DNA of 41,151 nt from Thermoguttaceae bacterium (GCA_017550965.1 JAFZNK010000015.1:1-41151), one strand, 5' to 3'. Numbered from the stretch's first letter, positions 15,793 through 24,847 are shown. Numbers and translations are program-made. The notes: generated from the letters alone by a model not told the origin.

Positions 15793-15898
15793 TCGTGTGT
15801 TCACGGGGTATATTGTATGACCCGCCGCCGGACTCCGGGGCACAAGGCCCCTGCGTCCTTTAGAAGGCGGCTTGCGAACTGGAGTTGACGCGTTGCGT
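15793..15898 (-). repeat. REP-like element 3 (minus orientation)
   Basis: Almost identical to element 2 and in the same orientation, with a period of 149 bases. The bases between elements 2 and 3 are the 31-bp spacer motif (GTTTTTGAGTCGTGTGTTCA). It ends about 70 bases after the sbcC stop. Confidence 0.88.
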
Positions 15899-15967
15899 TA
15901 GTTTGGGAGTCGTGTGTTCGCGCGTTATATTAGTTCAGGGCGGCGTGCGGCGACGCGTCGGCGCCGA

Positions 15968-18900
15968 TTACTCCAAAATCCACTTAACGTGGCTTCCTTT
16001 TTCGTCTTTGGTTACGACTAACTGGTCGTCGATCGCGTGTTTGAGCTCGGTGACGTGCGACACGACGCCGATGAGTCGCGAACCGCCCGCGATTTGCTTG
16101 AGAACTTTAATCGCTTCCGCGCGCGACTGGTCGTCGAGCGATCCAAACCCTTCGTCGACAAACATCATGTCGAGTCGAATCGCCGCCGACTGGCTCTGAA
16201 TCAAATCCGCCATGCCCAGCGCGAGCGCAAGCGCCGCGATAAACGACTCTCCTCCGGACAACGTGTTGACTTCGCGTTCTTTCTCGGTGATCGTCGAATA
16301 GACGCAAAGATCGAGTCCGCGATTGGAACCTTCTCCGGCCTTGTCGTCGTTCAACATGCGCAACTCAAATTCTCCGCGCGACATCGATCGATAGCGCGCG
16401 TTGGCCGAATCGAGAATTTGTCCAAGATAATAGCGCTGAACCCACGTCTCCAAATCCATTCTCGCGCCGGTCTTCTTGCCCGCCAAACGCTGATAGAGAT
16501 CTTCAAGTCGCGCGTTTTTCTTCGCCAACACGCCGTTTTTGGCAAGTTCGCGCTCCAAACCGGCGCAAACGCCCGCGTTGACCTCGCGACGCGTTTTGAC
16601 GCTTTCCCACGCGTTTTGCGCAACGCTTAACTCCGCTTCGCGCAATTGCTTAATTTCATTCAACGCGTTGACGTCGGGCCGTTCTTTCCCCCCGATCGCT
16701 TCGCGCGCCGCGCGAAGCGTCTCTCGCGCCGCCGATTCTTCGTTGCGATACTTCTGAAGTTTTTCGCGCAACCGCTGAATCTCGTCCTTATCGTGCTCGC
16801 GAACCAGACGCTTCCACGTCTGTTCGTCTAACTTCTTGTCGGCCGAGGTTTCGAGATAGCGCGCGTTTCTTTCGTTGCGTTCCCGCCGGCGCGTCGGCTC
16901 GTCCGTCTCCAGCGCCTCGATATTCGCGCGCGCGCCGTCGAGCGCCGTCTTCGCCTTCTTCGCGTTTTCGCCGGCGACCTGGAACGAAGAGTCCGCCGCC
17001 GTTTTGTCGGCCTTCGCGCGCTCCAGTTCCGCGTTCGCCTCGTCGCGCGACGCGTACGTCTTTTTCTTTTCCAACTCGGCCAATCGCGTCGTCGCGGCGG
17101 TAAGCGTCTGTTCCGACTGCGCCAGGTCCTTCGCCGCCTGATCTTTCGCCGCGCTCAACGACGCGCGTCGCTCGTCGACGCCCGCCAAATTCGCCAGCGC
17201 CGCCTCCAATTGGTCGTTTCGCGCCGTCGCCTCGTCCAGTTTGCTTTTGACGTCGTCGCGCCAACGAAGCAGCGCGGCCTCCGCGTCGGCCGGATCCGTC
17301 GCTTCGGAAACGCCGTCGCAACGTTCCGCAATTCGTTCGAGCGCTTTCTTTTGTCGCGACTCGAACGCGTCGCGCAGCCCTTCAAATCGCGCCGCGTTCT
17401 CTTTCGCTTTGCCCGACGCGTCTTCCGCCAGTCGTTGAAGTTCCGCGACGCTTTCGCGCAACGCGTCGATTTGTTCTTTTGTCCAGGCGCCGTCCCCTTC
17501 TCCGCGAACGCGCGGATTCGGATGGCTCGTCGACCCGCAGACGGGACACGGTTTTCCCTCTTCAAGCGCCTCGGCGACAATCCCCGCCGCGTCGTCGACA
17601 TACGCGGAAAACGCGGCGACGTACTCGGCGTTTTTCTCTTCCCAATTCTTTTTGGCCTCGGCGGCAGCCTCCTGAGCTTTCGCCGCTTTTTTCTCCTGTT
17701 TCGACGCGTCCGCTCGCGCTTTTTTCACTTCGTCAAGATCCGCCTGAAGCTCCGTCGCTTTAACGGACGCCTCCTTCCAGCGCGCCAGGTCGACGGGCGC
17801 GTTGTTGAGCTCGTCCGCGCGACGTCGATTCTCCGCGGCCTGTCGTTCGAACGTCGCCAATTCGGACTCGGCTTTTTGAAGGCTCGTTTTCTTCTCGTCA
17901 AGCGCCTTGCGCGCTCGCGACGCTTCTTCGCTCACCTCGTCGATAAGATCGAAATTCGCCAACGCGTCTTTGACGCGCTCGGACGTCGCCGAAAACCTTT
18001 CCGTCGCGGCGTCGCGCGCCTGAGCGGCTTTTTGTTCCGATTCCGCCGCCGACGCGCTCGCCAAATCAAGCTCGGGCAGTTTCGCTCTCAACTTCTCCAG
18101 ATTGTCGCGAATTTGCGTAAGTTCTTTATCGGCTTTGTCAAAAGTCGTCCAGACGACGTAAAGATCGTACGCGGCTTCAAGATCGCTCATAAGGCGCTCG
18201 GCGTCGCGCGTTTCCTGTTCTCTCGCGGCGCATTCTTTGAGCTTCGCCTCCGCTTTGTCCAATTGCTCGAACGTTTTCAGGAGCTGGTCGGCGGCGGAAC
18301 ATTCCGCAAGCGCGACGTCGCGAGCGCGTTGCGCGCGAACTTGCGCGTCTTTTCGCTCCGCCTGCACGGCCGACAAGCGCTCGCAGCTCTCTTTTAAGAG
18401 ACTCAAAAACGTCTCGACGCGCGCGATATTCGGCTTTTTGTCTTTCGACGCGACAAGCTCGTCGTAAAGCGTTTTCGCTTCCGGAAAACGTTCGTCTTCT
18501 TCGGCGAATTGAGCGCGCGCAATCTCCGTTTGCAGCGCCGCCCCGACTTTTTCAAGTTCCCCGACCGAATCGTCGCGGCGCTTTTTGAGCTCCTCCGCGA
18601 TCGCGCCAAAGATCTCGGTTTTAAACAACTTGCCGAAAATCTTTTTCTTTTCGGGGGTCGCCGTTCTCAACACGCGAAGGAACTCGCCCTGCGCGATCAA
18701 CGCCACCTGCGTGAACTGGTCTTTGCTCAGCCCGACAAGCGCTTCCAATTTGGCGTTCGCCTCTCCTTTTTGGAGAATCGATCCGTCCGGAAGCGTCAGT
18801 CGCACTTCTTCCGGCTTCGCGTTTTTGACGCGTTCGATTGTTTTGCCGCGTTTTTTAACGGGATAATATCGGGGAACGCGTTCGACGACGTATTCTTTTC

Positions 18901-19165
18901 CCCCCTGTTCAAATTCCAGACGCACAAACGGCTCGGCCGCCGGATCGGCGAATTGACTTTGCAACTCTTCGTTTTTCTTTCGGTCGGTAAACGACGAACA
19001 CACCTCGCCGTAAAGCGCGTAAACAATCGCGTCGAAGACGGTCGTCTTGCCGGAGCCGGTGTCCCCGCTAATGAGAAAGAGATTCTGGCGCGGAGCGGCA
19101 AAATCGATCGTCGTCTTTTCTCCGTAGGATCCAAACGCCTGCAACGTCAAACATTTAAGACGCAT
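15968..19165 (-). CDS. sbcC: Exonuclease subunit SbcC (SMC-like ATPase)
   Basis: ATPase half of the SbcCD (Mre11-Rad50 type) nuclease, which opens hairpins and trims DNA ends during repair and replication. The 1065 residues are a normal length. Walker A is GDTGSGKTT (34-42), the Q-loop lies in FTQVALIAQGEF (151-162), two long coiled-coil arms flank the zinc hook CPVC (540-543), then the ABC signature LSGGES (969-974), Walker B LDMMFVDE (998-1005) and the D-loop GSLDD. Nothing essential is missing. The gene begins one base after the sbcD stop, with AAAGGAG in the end of sbcD, so the two are translationally coupled. The coiled coils are very Ala, Glu and Lys-rich, which produces long antisense open frames that are not genes. 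Confidence 0.96.
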   Translation of the reverse strand: MRLKCLTLQAFGSYGEKTTIDFAAPRQNLFLISGDTGSGKTTVFDAIVYALYGEVCSSFTDRKKNEELQSQFADPAAEPFVRLEFEQGGKEYVVERVPRYYPVKKRGKTIERVKNAKPEEVRLTLPDGSILQKGEANAKLEALVGLSKDQFTQVALIAQGEFLRVLRTATPEKKKIFGKLFKTEIFGAIAEELKKRRDDSVGELEKVGAALQTEIARAQFAEEDERFPEAKTLYDELVASKDKKPNIARVETFLSLLKESCERLSAVQAERKDAQVRAQRARDVALAECSAADQLLKTFEQLDKAEAKLKECAAREQETRDAERLMSDLEAAYDLYVVWTTFDKADKELTQIRDNLEKLRAKLPELDLASASAAESEQKAAQARDAATERFSATSERVKDALANFDLIDEVSEEASRARKALDEKKTSLQKAESELATFERQAAENRRRADELNNAPVDLARWKEASVKATELQADLDEVKKARADASKQEKKAAKAQEAAAEAKKNWEEKNAEYVAAFSAYVDDAAGIVAEALEEGKPCPVCGSTSHPNPRVRGEGDGAWTKEQIDALRESVAELQRLAEDASGKAKENAARFEGLRDAFESRQKKALERIAERCDGVSEATDPADAEAALLRWRDDVKSKLDEATARNDQLEAALANLAGVDERRASLSAAKDQAAKDLAQSEQTLTAATTRLAELEKKKTYASRDEANAELERAKADKTAADSSFQVAGENAKKAKTALDGARANIEALETDEPTRRRERNERNARYLETSADKKLDEQTWKRLVREHDKDEIQRLREKLQKYRNEESAARETLRAAREAIGGKERPDVNALNEIKQLREAELSVAQNAWESVKTRREVNAGVCAGLERELAKNGVLAKKNARLEDLYQRLAGKKTGARMDLETWVQRYYLGQILDSANARYRSMSRGEFELRMLNDDKAGEGSNRGLDLCVYSTITEKEREVNTLSGGESFIAALALALGMADLIQSQSAAIRLDMMFVDEGFGSLDDQSRAEAIKVLKQIAGGSRLIGVVSHVTELKHAIDDQLVVTKDEKGSHVKWILE

Positions 19166-19166
19166 G

Positions 19167-20321
19167 TCATTCGACTCCTTTCACGCTGTTGACGACGTCC
19201 TGAAGCAGTTCTTCGTCTTCAAGAGTCAATTCGCCCAGAAACATGCGGCACAATTCCATCGGATCGGTCGTCATGCCGACGCGCGCCGACTCGCCGCCCG
19301 ACGAAGCGACGTGCTTGCGCCGAATCTCCAGCAATCTGGGAAACGCGTTGAGAAGTCGCTCGCGAACGTCGACCAGGACCTCGCCCGCGGGATCGGTCAA
19401 CACGACGCGAACGTAGTCGTCGCAACCCTGTTTCAAGACGTCGTCGAAAAGCCCTTCGACCGTTCTCACGGCGCGCAGAGGCGTTATTGGCAGGACGCTC
19501 GTATTGACGGCTCCTTTTTCGAACAATTCGACGAGAACGGAGCCTTTCTTTTGCCCCTGTTCGTCGACGGAATAAGGATAAGGCGTTCCGCAATAGCGTC
19601 GGCAGGGGTCGCCGCCAAGGCTCCAGGGCTTGTGAATATGGCCGAGCGCGGCGTAGTCGAAGGCGCTTAACAAGTCGGAACTCACCGCGTCGACGTTTCC
19701 GACGGAAACGCCGTACGTCTCCGACTCCATGCGCTCGACGGAATCCGGAGACTGCCCGCCTGGATAGTAGAACTGATGACTGACCAGAACGTTGCGCTCG
19801 GTCGGATCGATATATTCGCGCTCGAGAAGTCGACGCAACGACTCTTCGTACGACCGATTGTTCCCCTTCTCGTCGACGCCGACGATCTCCTTGACGCTCG
19901 TGGGCTTAACGAACGGAAGCAAGTAGAAATTGACGACTCCGAACTCGTCTTCAATCGCGACTTTCTCAATAGATTCGTCGGGGCGTCGCGGCGGAAGCCC
20001 GACCATATGCACGTTCATCCGACTCAGGAATCGACGGTATTGGTCGAGCCGCGGCGCGCTGTCGTGATTGCCGCTGATCGTCATGATTTGCGTTTTTGCC
20101 GACGCTTCGCTGACGTCGTTGAGGAAGTCGTCGAACAGTTCGAGCGCGTCCGCGGACGGAATCGATTTGTCGTAGACGTCCCCCGCCACGACGACCGCGT
20201 CGGGCTGCGTTTGCTTAACTTGTTCCACGATTTGAGCCAACGCGTCGCGTTGCTCTTCGATAAGATCGTAGTTAAAAAGCTTTAGACCAAGGTGAAGATC
20301 AGAAAGATGGATAAATTTCAT
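19167..20321 (-). CDS. sbcD: Exonuclease subunit SbcD (Mre11-like phosphodiesterase)
   Basis: Nuclease half of SbcCD, a calcineurin-like metallophosphoesterase using two Mn ions. The 384 residues contain the metal ligands in order: Asp8 and His10 in LSDLHLG, Asp48 in VVVAGDVYDK, Asn85-His86-Asp87 in ISGNHDS, a later His in VLVSHQFY, and the pair in ALGHIHKP. The ATG at 20321 follows a strong GGAGGGGG ribosome binding site. It is the first gene of the sbcD-sbcC operon. Confidence 0.96.
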   Translation of the reverse strand: MKFIHLSDLHLGLKLFNYDLIEEQRDALAQIVEQVKQTQPDAVVVAGDVYDKSIPSADALELFDDFLNDVSEASAKTQIMTISGNHDSAPRLDQYRRFLSRMNVHMVGLPPRRPDESIEKVAIEDEFGVVNFYLLPFVKPTSVKEIVGVDEKGNNRSYEESLRRLLEREYIDPTERNVLVSHQFYYPGGQSPDSVERMESETYGVSVGNVDAVSSDLLSAFDYAALGHIHKPWSLGGDPCRRYCGTPYPYSVDEQGQKKGSVLVELFEKGAVNTSVLPITPLRAVRTVEGLFDDVLKQGCDDYVRVVLTDPAGEVLVDVRERLLNAFPRLLEIRRKHVASSGGESARVGMTTDPMELCRMFLGELTLEDEELLQDVVNSVKGVE

Positions 20322-20686
20322 TAAAAACCCCCTCCATGGGCGAGGGCGTCGGCCCCCAAACGGCGGCGGCGACGCGACGCCTAATTCGACCGCGTTCCGA
20401 CGTCGTTGAGTTACGACAGTCGGGGGAACGCGAGAAAACCGTCGTCCATTCGCAAAATTGAGCCGCGCTCAAAGAGCGCACGCCGCGCCAATTCAAAACC
20501 AAAACGAGCGGAACGTAAAAGAAGCCTTTAAGTCAAACGATCAAGCTCGTTTTTGCTTCAAATTCTGAGACGCTCATACGCGACGCCTCCGCCGCCTGAG
20601 CAATATCAGGAAGCCTTTCTTAACAAGGTCGACAAGCATATCCAACGCCCCCGCCGCTCGGACGCCGCGAACGACCCGTCGCGACG
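20322..20686. other. Intergenic stretch upstream of sbcD
   Basis: Holds the sbcD ribosome binding site and presumably its promoter, but I could not find a convincing -35/-10 pair. A minus-strand open frame (20502-20299) has no ribosome binding site or recognisable product. No repeats of the REP family are present. Confidence 0.4.
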
Positions 20687-22078
20687 TCAGTCGTTCAACG
20701 CGTACCTGTTGGCGATGACGACGCCGGAGACGAGCGCGCCGACGATCCCGACCATGCCCTGGTCGGCGCCGCAGACGAAAAGATTGCGATACGGGGTCGT
20801 GCCGTCGTATTTCTTATCGGAGGCCCCGTAAATGGCGCCGCGAACGCGCCCGGTGAATCGCTCGATCGTCAGCGGCGTGAACATATCGACGTCGATCACA
20901 TGGCCTCGAAACTCCGGCACAAATCGAGTCGCGGACTCGAGAATTCGTTCGTACCAGCGCAGTTTTTCGCGCTTATATTCGTCGGGGGAGAGTTTGCGCC
21001 ACAAGTCGTAATTGGCCAGCGCGGTAACGCGCGTCATATTTTCTTCGAGCGGCTCCGAATACGCGAAATTATTCGGGGAGCAAATAACGCCGCTGCGCAA
21101 GTCGACAAGCGCGTCGGGATTGCGATAGGAGAAACGGTCGGAATCGTTAAAGAAAACGATCGTCTTATCGTGTCCGATTCTTTTGGGCGGAACGTCCAGA
21201 ACGCTGATCGTTTCGACAAACCCCAACTTGCCCGCCGGACACTGATTGACGACGTCGGAGTCCGCGCCGCAGAGCTTCATGGTCTCGGGCCAGCCCGCCG
21301 ACGACAGAAACCGTTTCGCGCGAATTTCCTCGCCGCTTTCCAAAACGACGCTTGAAACTTCGCCGTTTCGCGTTTCAAATCGGCGCGCGCCCGAATTGAG
21401 CCGAAGTTCGCCCCCAAGGTTGCGGAATTTTTTGAGCAATTTCAGGAGAATATGGCGAACGCCGTCGTGAGGACGCGCGAACCCTTCCAGAAAGATCGAG
21501 CGAAACATGACGCAGAACTGCCCGAACTCCATGTCCTGTTCGCGCGCGCCGCCGTAATAGAGCAGCGGACAGAAGATCATGTCGACCAGCAACGGATCGG
21601 AGACAAATTGCGAGACGTATTCGCGCGCCGAGCCCCCGGCCGCGCCAAGTCCAAGTTGATCGTACCCCGCCAGACCGGCGACCATCTTGCGAAAACCGTC
21701 GATTTGAGAGGGAAATTTGTCGGCGATTTCCGTTTCCAGTCGTTTGAAATCGTTGGTGAAATTCAATTCGACGCCCGGAAACGCGATGGACGAGCCGTTT
21801 TGCTGCGTGAGTCCAAATTCGTCCCACGGCATGCGCAAATGCCGAATGACGCGCGCAAGAGGGCCGGTTTTCGCGCCTTTGGGAACGTAGTTGGTCATGG
21901 CGTGCAGCCCGACGTCGTAATTGCGCCCGCCGCGTCGATAGAACGAGTTCAGCCCGCCGATCATGCTGTGCTTTTCCAAAACGCACACGTTCCGATCGTA
22001 CTGCGCCAAACGGACCCCAGCGGCCAAACCGGACATCCCCGCGCCGACAATTACCGCGTCGTAAACTTTTTCCGACAT
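20687..22078 (-). CDS. FAD-dependent oxidoreductase of the phytoene desaturase/carotenoid isomerase type
   Basis: A 463-residue flavoprotein. The N-terminal dinucleotide-binding motif is VIVGAGMSGLAAGVRL (10-25) followed by the acidic end of the second strand in VCVLEKHSMIGG, and a conserved region GRNYDVGLHAM. The C-terminal FAD motif is in LFVCGADQGMVGIVGALVSG. This pattern is that of the CrtI/CrtISO/hopanoid-desaturase superfamily, which acts on polyene or isoprenoid lipids at the membrane. The substrate cannot be assigned. The ATG at 22078 follows AAAGGGCGG, and a good promoter lies about 80 bases upstream. No carotenoid or hopanoid genes are adjacent. Confidence 0.8.
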   Translation of the reverse strand: MSEKVYDAVIVGAGMSGLAAGVRLAQYDRNVCVLEKHSMIGGLNSFYRRGGRNYDVGLHAMTNYVPKGAKTGPLARVIRHLRMPWDEFGLTQQNGSSIAFPGVELNFTNDFKRLETEIADKFPSQIDGFRKMVAGLAGYDQLGLGAAGGSAREYVSQFVSDPLLVDMIFCPLLYYGGAREQDMEFGQFCVMFRSIFLEGFARPHDGVRHILLKLLKKFRNLGGELRLNSGARRFETRNGEVSSVVLESGEEIRAKRFLSSAGWPETMKLCGADSDVVNQCPAGKLGFVETISVLDVPPKRIGHDKTIVFFNDSDRFSYRNPDALVDLRSGVICSPNNFAYSEPLEENMTRVTALANYDLWRKLSPDEYKREKLRWYERILESATRFVPEFRGHVIDVDMFTPLTIERFTGRVRGAIYGASDKKYDGTTPYRNLFVCGADQGMVGIVGALVSGVVIANRYALND

Positions 22079-22158
22079 ATTTCGCCCGCCCTTTAACGAA
22101 AATCGCGTTCGTAATTCTTCGTGCCGCTTCTACGCAAATAAAAACGACAAGCTACTTT

Positions 22159-22186
22159 ATTATACTCTCAAAACCCGGCTCCGCAA
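22159..22186 (-). promoter_or_regulatory. Sigma70-type promoter of the oxidoreductase gene
   Basis: On the minus strand TTGCGG (22186-22181) and a perfect TATAAT (22164-22159) are 16 bases apart. The promoter sits beside the start of the REP-like cluster. Confidence 0.7.
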
Positions 22187-22239
22187 GCCCGCGACCAACG
22201 CCGCGCGTAAACTCAAGTTCGCAAGCCCTCAACCTACGC

Positions 22240-22346
22240 AACGCGTAAACTCCAGTTCGCAAGCCGCCTTCTAAAGGACGCAGAGCCCTTGTGGCTCGGA
22301 GTCCGGCAGCGGGTTGTGCAATATGCCCCGTTAACTCACGACTCAA
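22240..22346 (+). repeat. REP-like element 4 (plus orientation)
   Basis: Same core as the elements around the RAYT gene. The small hairpin at 22283-22297 reads GAGCC-CTTGT-GGCTC, whereas other copies read GGGGC-CTTGT-GCCCC: two base pairs changed on both sides with the loop kept. It is followed by the 31-bp spacer motif. Confidence 0.88.
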
Positions 22347-22389
22347 AAACAACGCGACGCCAAAACGCACGACTCCCAACCAACGCAAC

Positions 22390-22486
22390 GCGTAAACTCC
22401 AGTTCGCAAGCCGCCTTCTAAAGGACGCAGGGGCCTTGTGCCCCGGAGTCCGGCGGCGGGTTGTGCGATATGCCCCGATAACGCAC
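22390..22486 (+). repeat. REP-like element 5 (plus orientation)
   Basis: Tandem to element 4 with a period of about 147-149 bases, as for elements 2 and 3. The hairpin GGGGC-CTTGT-GCCCC is at 22430-22444. The rest of 22487-22594 contains only decayed copies of the spacer motif and no gene. Confidence 0.88.
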
Positions 22487-22594
22487 GACCCGACCCCGTC
22501 GGCGCCGGATAATACAATACGCCCCATTAACGCACGACTCAAAACAATCAAAACGCGTCGCCCATGTCCCCCACGCCCCACCTATATGAAACTT

Positions 22595-22720
22595 TTTTCA
22601 GGATTTTTAAAAATTTTTTGAAATTCCGCGCAACAGCCGAACGCTGCGGGGAGACTTTACATACGGAGGCTTCCTCCAATCGTTTTTTGTCGCCGCTGTT
22701 TTCAAAGAGGCAGGTTTGTT
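22595..22720 (+). promoter_or_regulatory. Conserved leader, copy 1
   Basis: Upstream region of the first SHD1-family gene. It shares with copies 2 and 3 an AT-rich TTTTTAAAAATTTTT stretch, then CCGCGCAACAGCC, then CGGAGGCT.CCTCCAA, and with copy 2 the immediate 5' sequence GGCAGGTTTGTTATG, in which GGCAGG is the ribosome binding site. A promoter, an RNA leader or both may be encoded. Confidence 0.6.
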
Positions 22721-24268
22721 ATGAAAAGTTTATTAAAAGGCGTTCTGACAACCGTACTGACGCTTGTCGGCGGAATTCTATGCGAAAATTCCGTCTATAG
22801 CCAATCGAAAGAACCGACGATCGTCGAGGTCGCCGACGTCGACAATCCGGCTCAACTGAAACATACGCTGGAAATCTACCCGACTGAAATCTATTTCGGC
22901 GACGTCGTCTACTTTGCGTCGTATACCGAAAACACGTCTGACAAAACGTTTTTATTTTTTCCTGAGAAGCGTGAAGATATAGAGAAAAACTTCGTCAGCG
23001 CTCTTAAAATTTCGGATCCGCAGTCCAACAGGGAATATTCCTGGCGTCCTAAAGTCGGATACGAAGAAAAATTACGCGAGTCAGGCGTTCAAATTACCAG
23101 GGTTTTTTCCGCTTCTCCTCTTTATCCGGACGAAAAACGCTTAATGTCCTCGCTAACGATTGAATTTCCTCCGCTAGACGATTGGGACGTTCCATTTTGG
23201 AAAGAGTTAAGAGAAAATATGTCTCCCGAGGGAATCGTTTGCAAACTCCAAATAACCGGCTATTATTATGTTCAAAGCGGAGACACAGAAACGCAAAATC
23301 GTAGTGAAGAAAGCTCTGAGGAACATAACGTCAAAACATCTCTCCTTGAGGATCACGAGTTCCGAAAACTGCAACAGAAGACGTTTACGCAAGATATCCT
23401 GATTAAGCCTCGACCGAAAGTAGAACTGTTCGCCCTTGAAAAACAGCGTTCCAAGGCTCTTGAAAAACCGTCCGAGTTTGACATAAGAGCGAACGCTACC
23501 TTTGGAGTTTTATCAGAAACAGACGACGGGTATATTCTACTCAACAAAAAAGAGTACGCTCCCCACCTTTTTATAAGGGAAGGCCTCAGAATTCCCATCA
23601 TCCCCTATAATCCGACGTCTCTGGAAGGCTGGCAAGAACTGGACGCGTCGTTTAACGACGGAACGTTGAGCGACGAAATCTCGTTTTCACGTCTACTTTT
23701 GGAGTATTACTCGGCAGACGAAGGCGAAAAGACTGAACGTGCGAAAAAGGATTTGATCGAATGGTTGAGCGTAAAGCCGGCTATTCAGCGAAATTTTTTT
23801 CTGAACAAAATAGTCAAAAGCGGCGTTTCATTTTTATACCAAACCCCGCTTGCCGATAAAAGTCGCGCGTTATTACGAACCGCATATGATTCCCTCGACG
23901 ACAAAGACAAGTTGGACGTTTGTAATTTTGAAAAAGCAATATATCACTCGACAAGCCTTGTTCCTCCGAAAGGAAAAATTCTTCGGAAACTGCCTTCTGA
24001 ATTTGAAGAGCCGACGGAAAAAGAAATTGCAGCCGGTTCCAAGTCATTGAAGGACGGTTATCGCATGTGGGTTTGCTACGATACGATCTTTAAACGGAGG
24101 ATCGCCGCAACGTTTGTCGAATATGACGTTAAAACCGACGTCGTCTCTTTGAGAATTCGTGGCGGAACAGAATTAGTTCGCTTCAGCTCTTTTTGCAAAG
24201 AAGATCAGGACTATATACTGGAGTTGTGTAATTCAGAAGAGACGCCGAACCCAACCCCGAAAGAATAA
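22721..24268 (+). CDS. Secreted SHD1-domain family protein 1
   Basis: A 515-residue exported protein, first of six paralogues. Signal peptide with probable cleavage after VYS (residue 27, before QSKEP); a conserved Cys21 near the end of the hydrophobic core is not in a good lipobox. Residues 45-75 (LEIYPTEIYFGDVVYFASYTENTSDKTF) look like the start of an Ig-like beta domain. Family blocks follow: PPLDDWDVPFWKELREN, KPRPKVE, then IPYNPTSLEGWQELDASF with a helical section to about 430. The C-terminus (about 445-510: DGYRMWVCY, then FCKEDQDYILEL) resembles the SHD1 domain common in planctomycetes. This copy has a longer middle part than the others. Export and extracellular action are inferred; the function is unknown. 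Confidence 0.8.
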   Translation: MKSLLKGVLTTVLTLVGGILCENSVYSQSKEPTIVEVADVDNPAQLKHTLEIYPTEIYFGDVVYFASYTENTSDKTFLFFPEKREDIEKNFVSALKISDPQSNREYSWRPKVGYEEKLRESGVQITRVFSASPLYPDEKRLMSSLTIEFPPLDDWDVPFWKELRENMSPEGIVCKLQITGYYYVQSGDTETQNRSEESSEEHNVKTSLLEDHEFRKLQQKTFTQDILIKPRPKVELFALEKQRSKALEKPSEFDIRANATFGVLSETDDGYILLNKKEYAPHLFIREGLRIPIIPYNPTSLEGWQELDASFNDGTLSDEISFSRLLLEYYSADEGEKTERAKKDLIEWLSVKPAIQRNFFLNKIVKSGVSFLYQTPLADKSRALLRTAYDSLDDKDKLDVCNFEKAIYHSTSLVPPKGKILRKLPSEFEEPTEKEIAAGSKSLKDGYRMWVCYDTIFKRRIAATFVEYDVKTDVVSLRIRGGTELVRFSSFCKEDQDYILELCNSEETPNPTPKE

Positions 24269-24315
24269 GCGTTAGACGCCTTTTCAGACGTCGAAACAAA
24301 ATCCCTCTTTTCTAC

Positions 24316-24347
24316 GGCGCCGCGCTCTCCTTTCAAAACACGGCGCC
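24316..24347 (+). other. Hairpin after SHD1 gene 1
   Basis: GGCGCC (24316-24321) pairs with GGCGCC (24342-24347). A corresponding hairpin (30820-30851) follows SHD1 gene 3. Neither has a T run, so termination is uncertain; the shared position shows common descent of the two 3' flanks. Confidence 0.5.
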
Positions 24348-24377
24348 AACCTGCCCTCCTGATTGCTAACCATACTC

Positions 24378-24440
24378 CCGCGAAATCTCTTCGCTTCCCG
24401 GCGTCTCTGTCTTGATCAATCGAACGGGGCGTCGAACGTC
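24378..24440 (+). pseudogene. Fossil 5' end of the glycosyltransferase gene
   Basis: About 60 bases match the first codons of the intact glycosyltransferase at 30884, including an exact 22-base identity (24414-24435 versus 30920-30941). In frame it reads LFAS....LDQSNGAS, as in the intact gene, but the start ATG has become CCG and similarity ends after about 20 codons. The upstream flank, including GCTAACC and the hairpin after the SHD1 gene, is also shared. The remaining bases to 24717 show no gene. Confidence 0.8.
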
Positions 24441-24717
24441 TGTTTTCGGCTTCGCGTCAAGTTCAAGACTTGCCCGACGTTCTCGGCGTTTTTCTTGTCG
24501 ACTTTTTATTGAATCTTCGCGGCGGCAAATCGCGTCCCTCGGCCGCCGTCGCCTCGCGTCGACGGCTCTCGGCGCTTCGCGCCGGTTCCGTTGGAACAGA
24601 CTCGACGAAACGCGAGGCCGCGTCTTTTGGACGTCGCCGCGTCGGAACGCCGCGTTCCCAAACGAACCCGACGCCGCGACCGCGACGTTTCCCGACCCGC
24701 GCCGCGTCATGACGAAA

Positions 24718-24847
24718 ACTTTTTCAGAAATTTTAAAAAATTCTTGAAATTCCGCGCAACAGCCGAACGCTGCGAAGCAACTATCCTCGCGGAGGCTCGC
24801 TCCAAATTGTTTTTTGCCGCCGTTGTTTTAGAAAAGGCAGGTTTGTT
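24718..24847 (+). promoter_or_regulatory. Conserved leader, copy 2
   Basis: Closely matches copy 1 from the AT-rich block through GAAATTCCGCGCAACAGCC and GCGGAGGCTCGCTCCAA to GGCAGGTTTGTTATG. The piece CAACTATC.TC.CGGAGG is shared with copy 3. Confidence 0.6.

Noticed and set aside
17210..18397. A 395-codon plus-strand frame opposite sbcC.
   Set aside because: Antisense to the biased coiled-coil coding sequence of SbcC; Arg and Phe-rich with no resemblance to a protein family.
22152..22517. A 121-codon minus-strand frame.
   Set aside because: It runs through REP-like elements 4 and 5 and repeats itself as the repeats do; there is no ribosome binding site.
24366..24710. A minus-strand Arg-rich frame between SHD1 genes 1 and 2.
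   Set aside because: Lies over the glycosyltransferase fossil and decayed sequence, with no ribosome binding site and no family resemblance.
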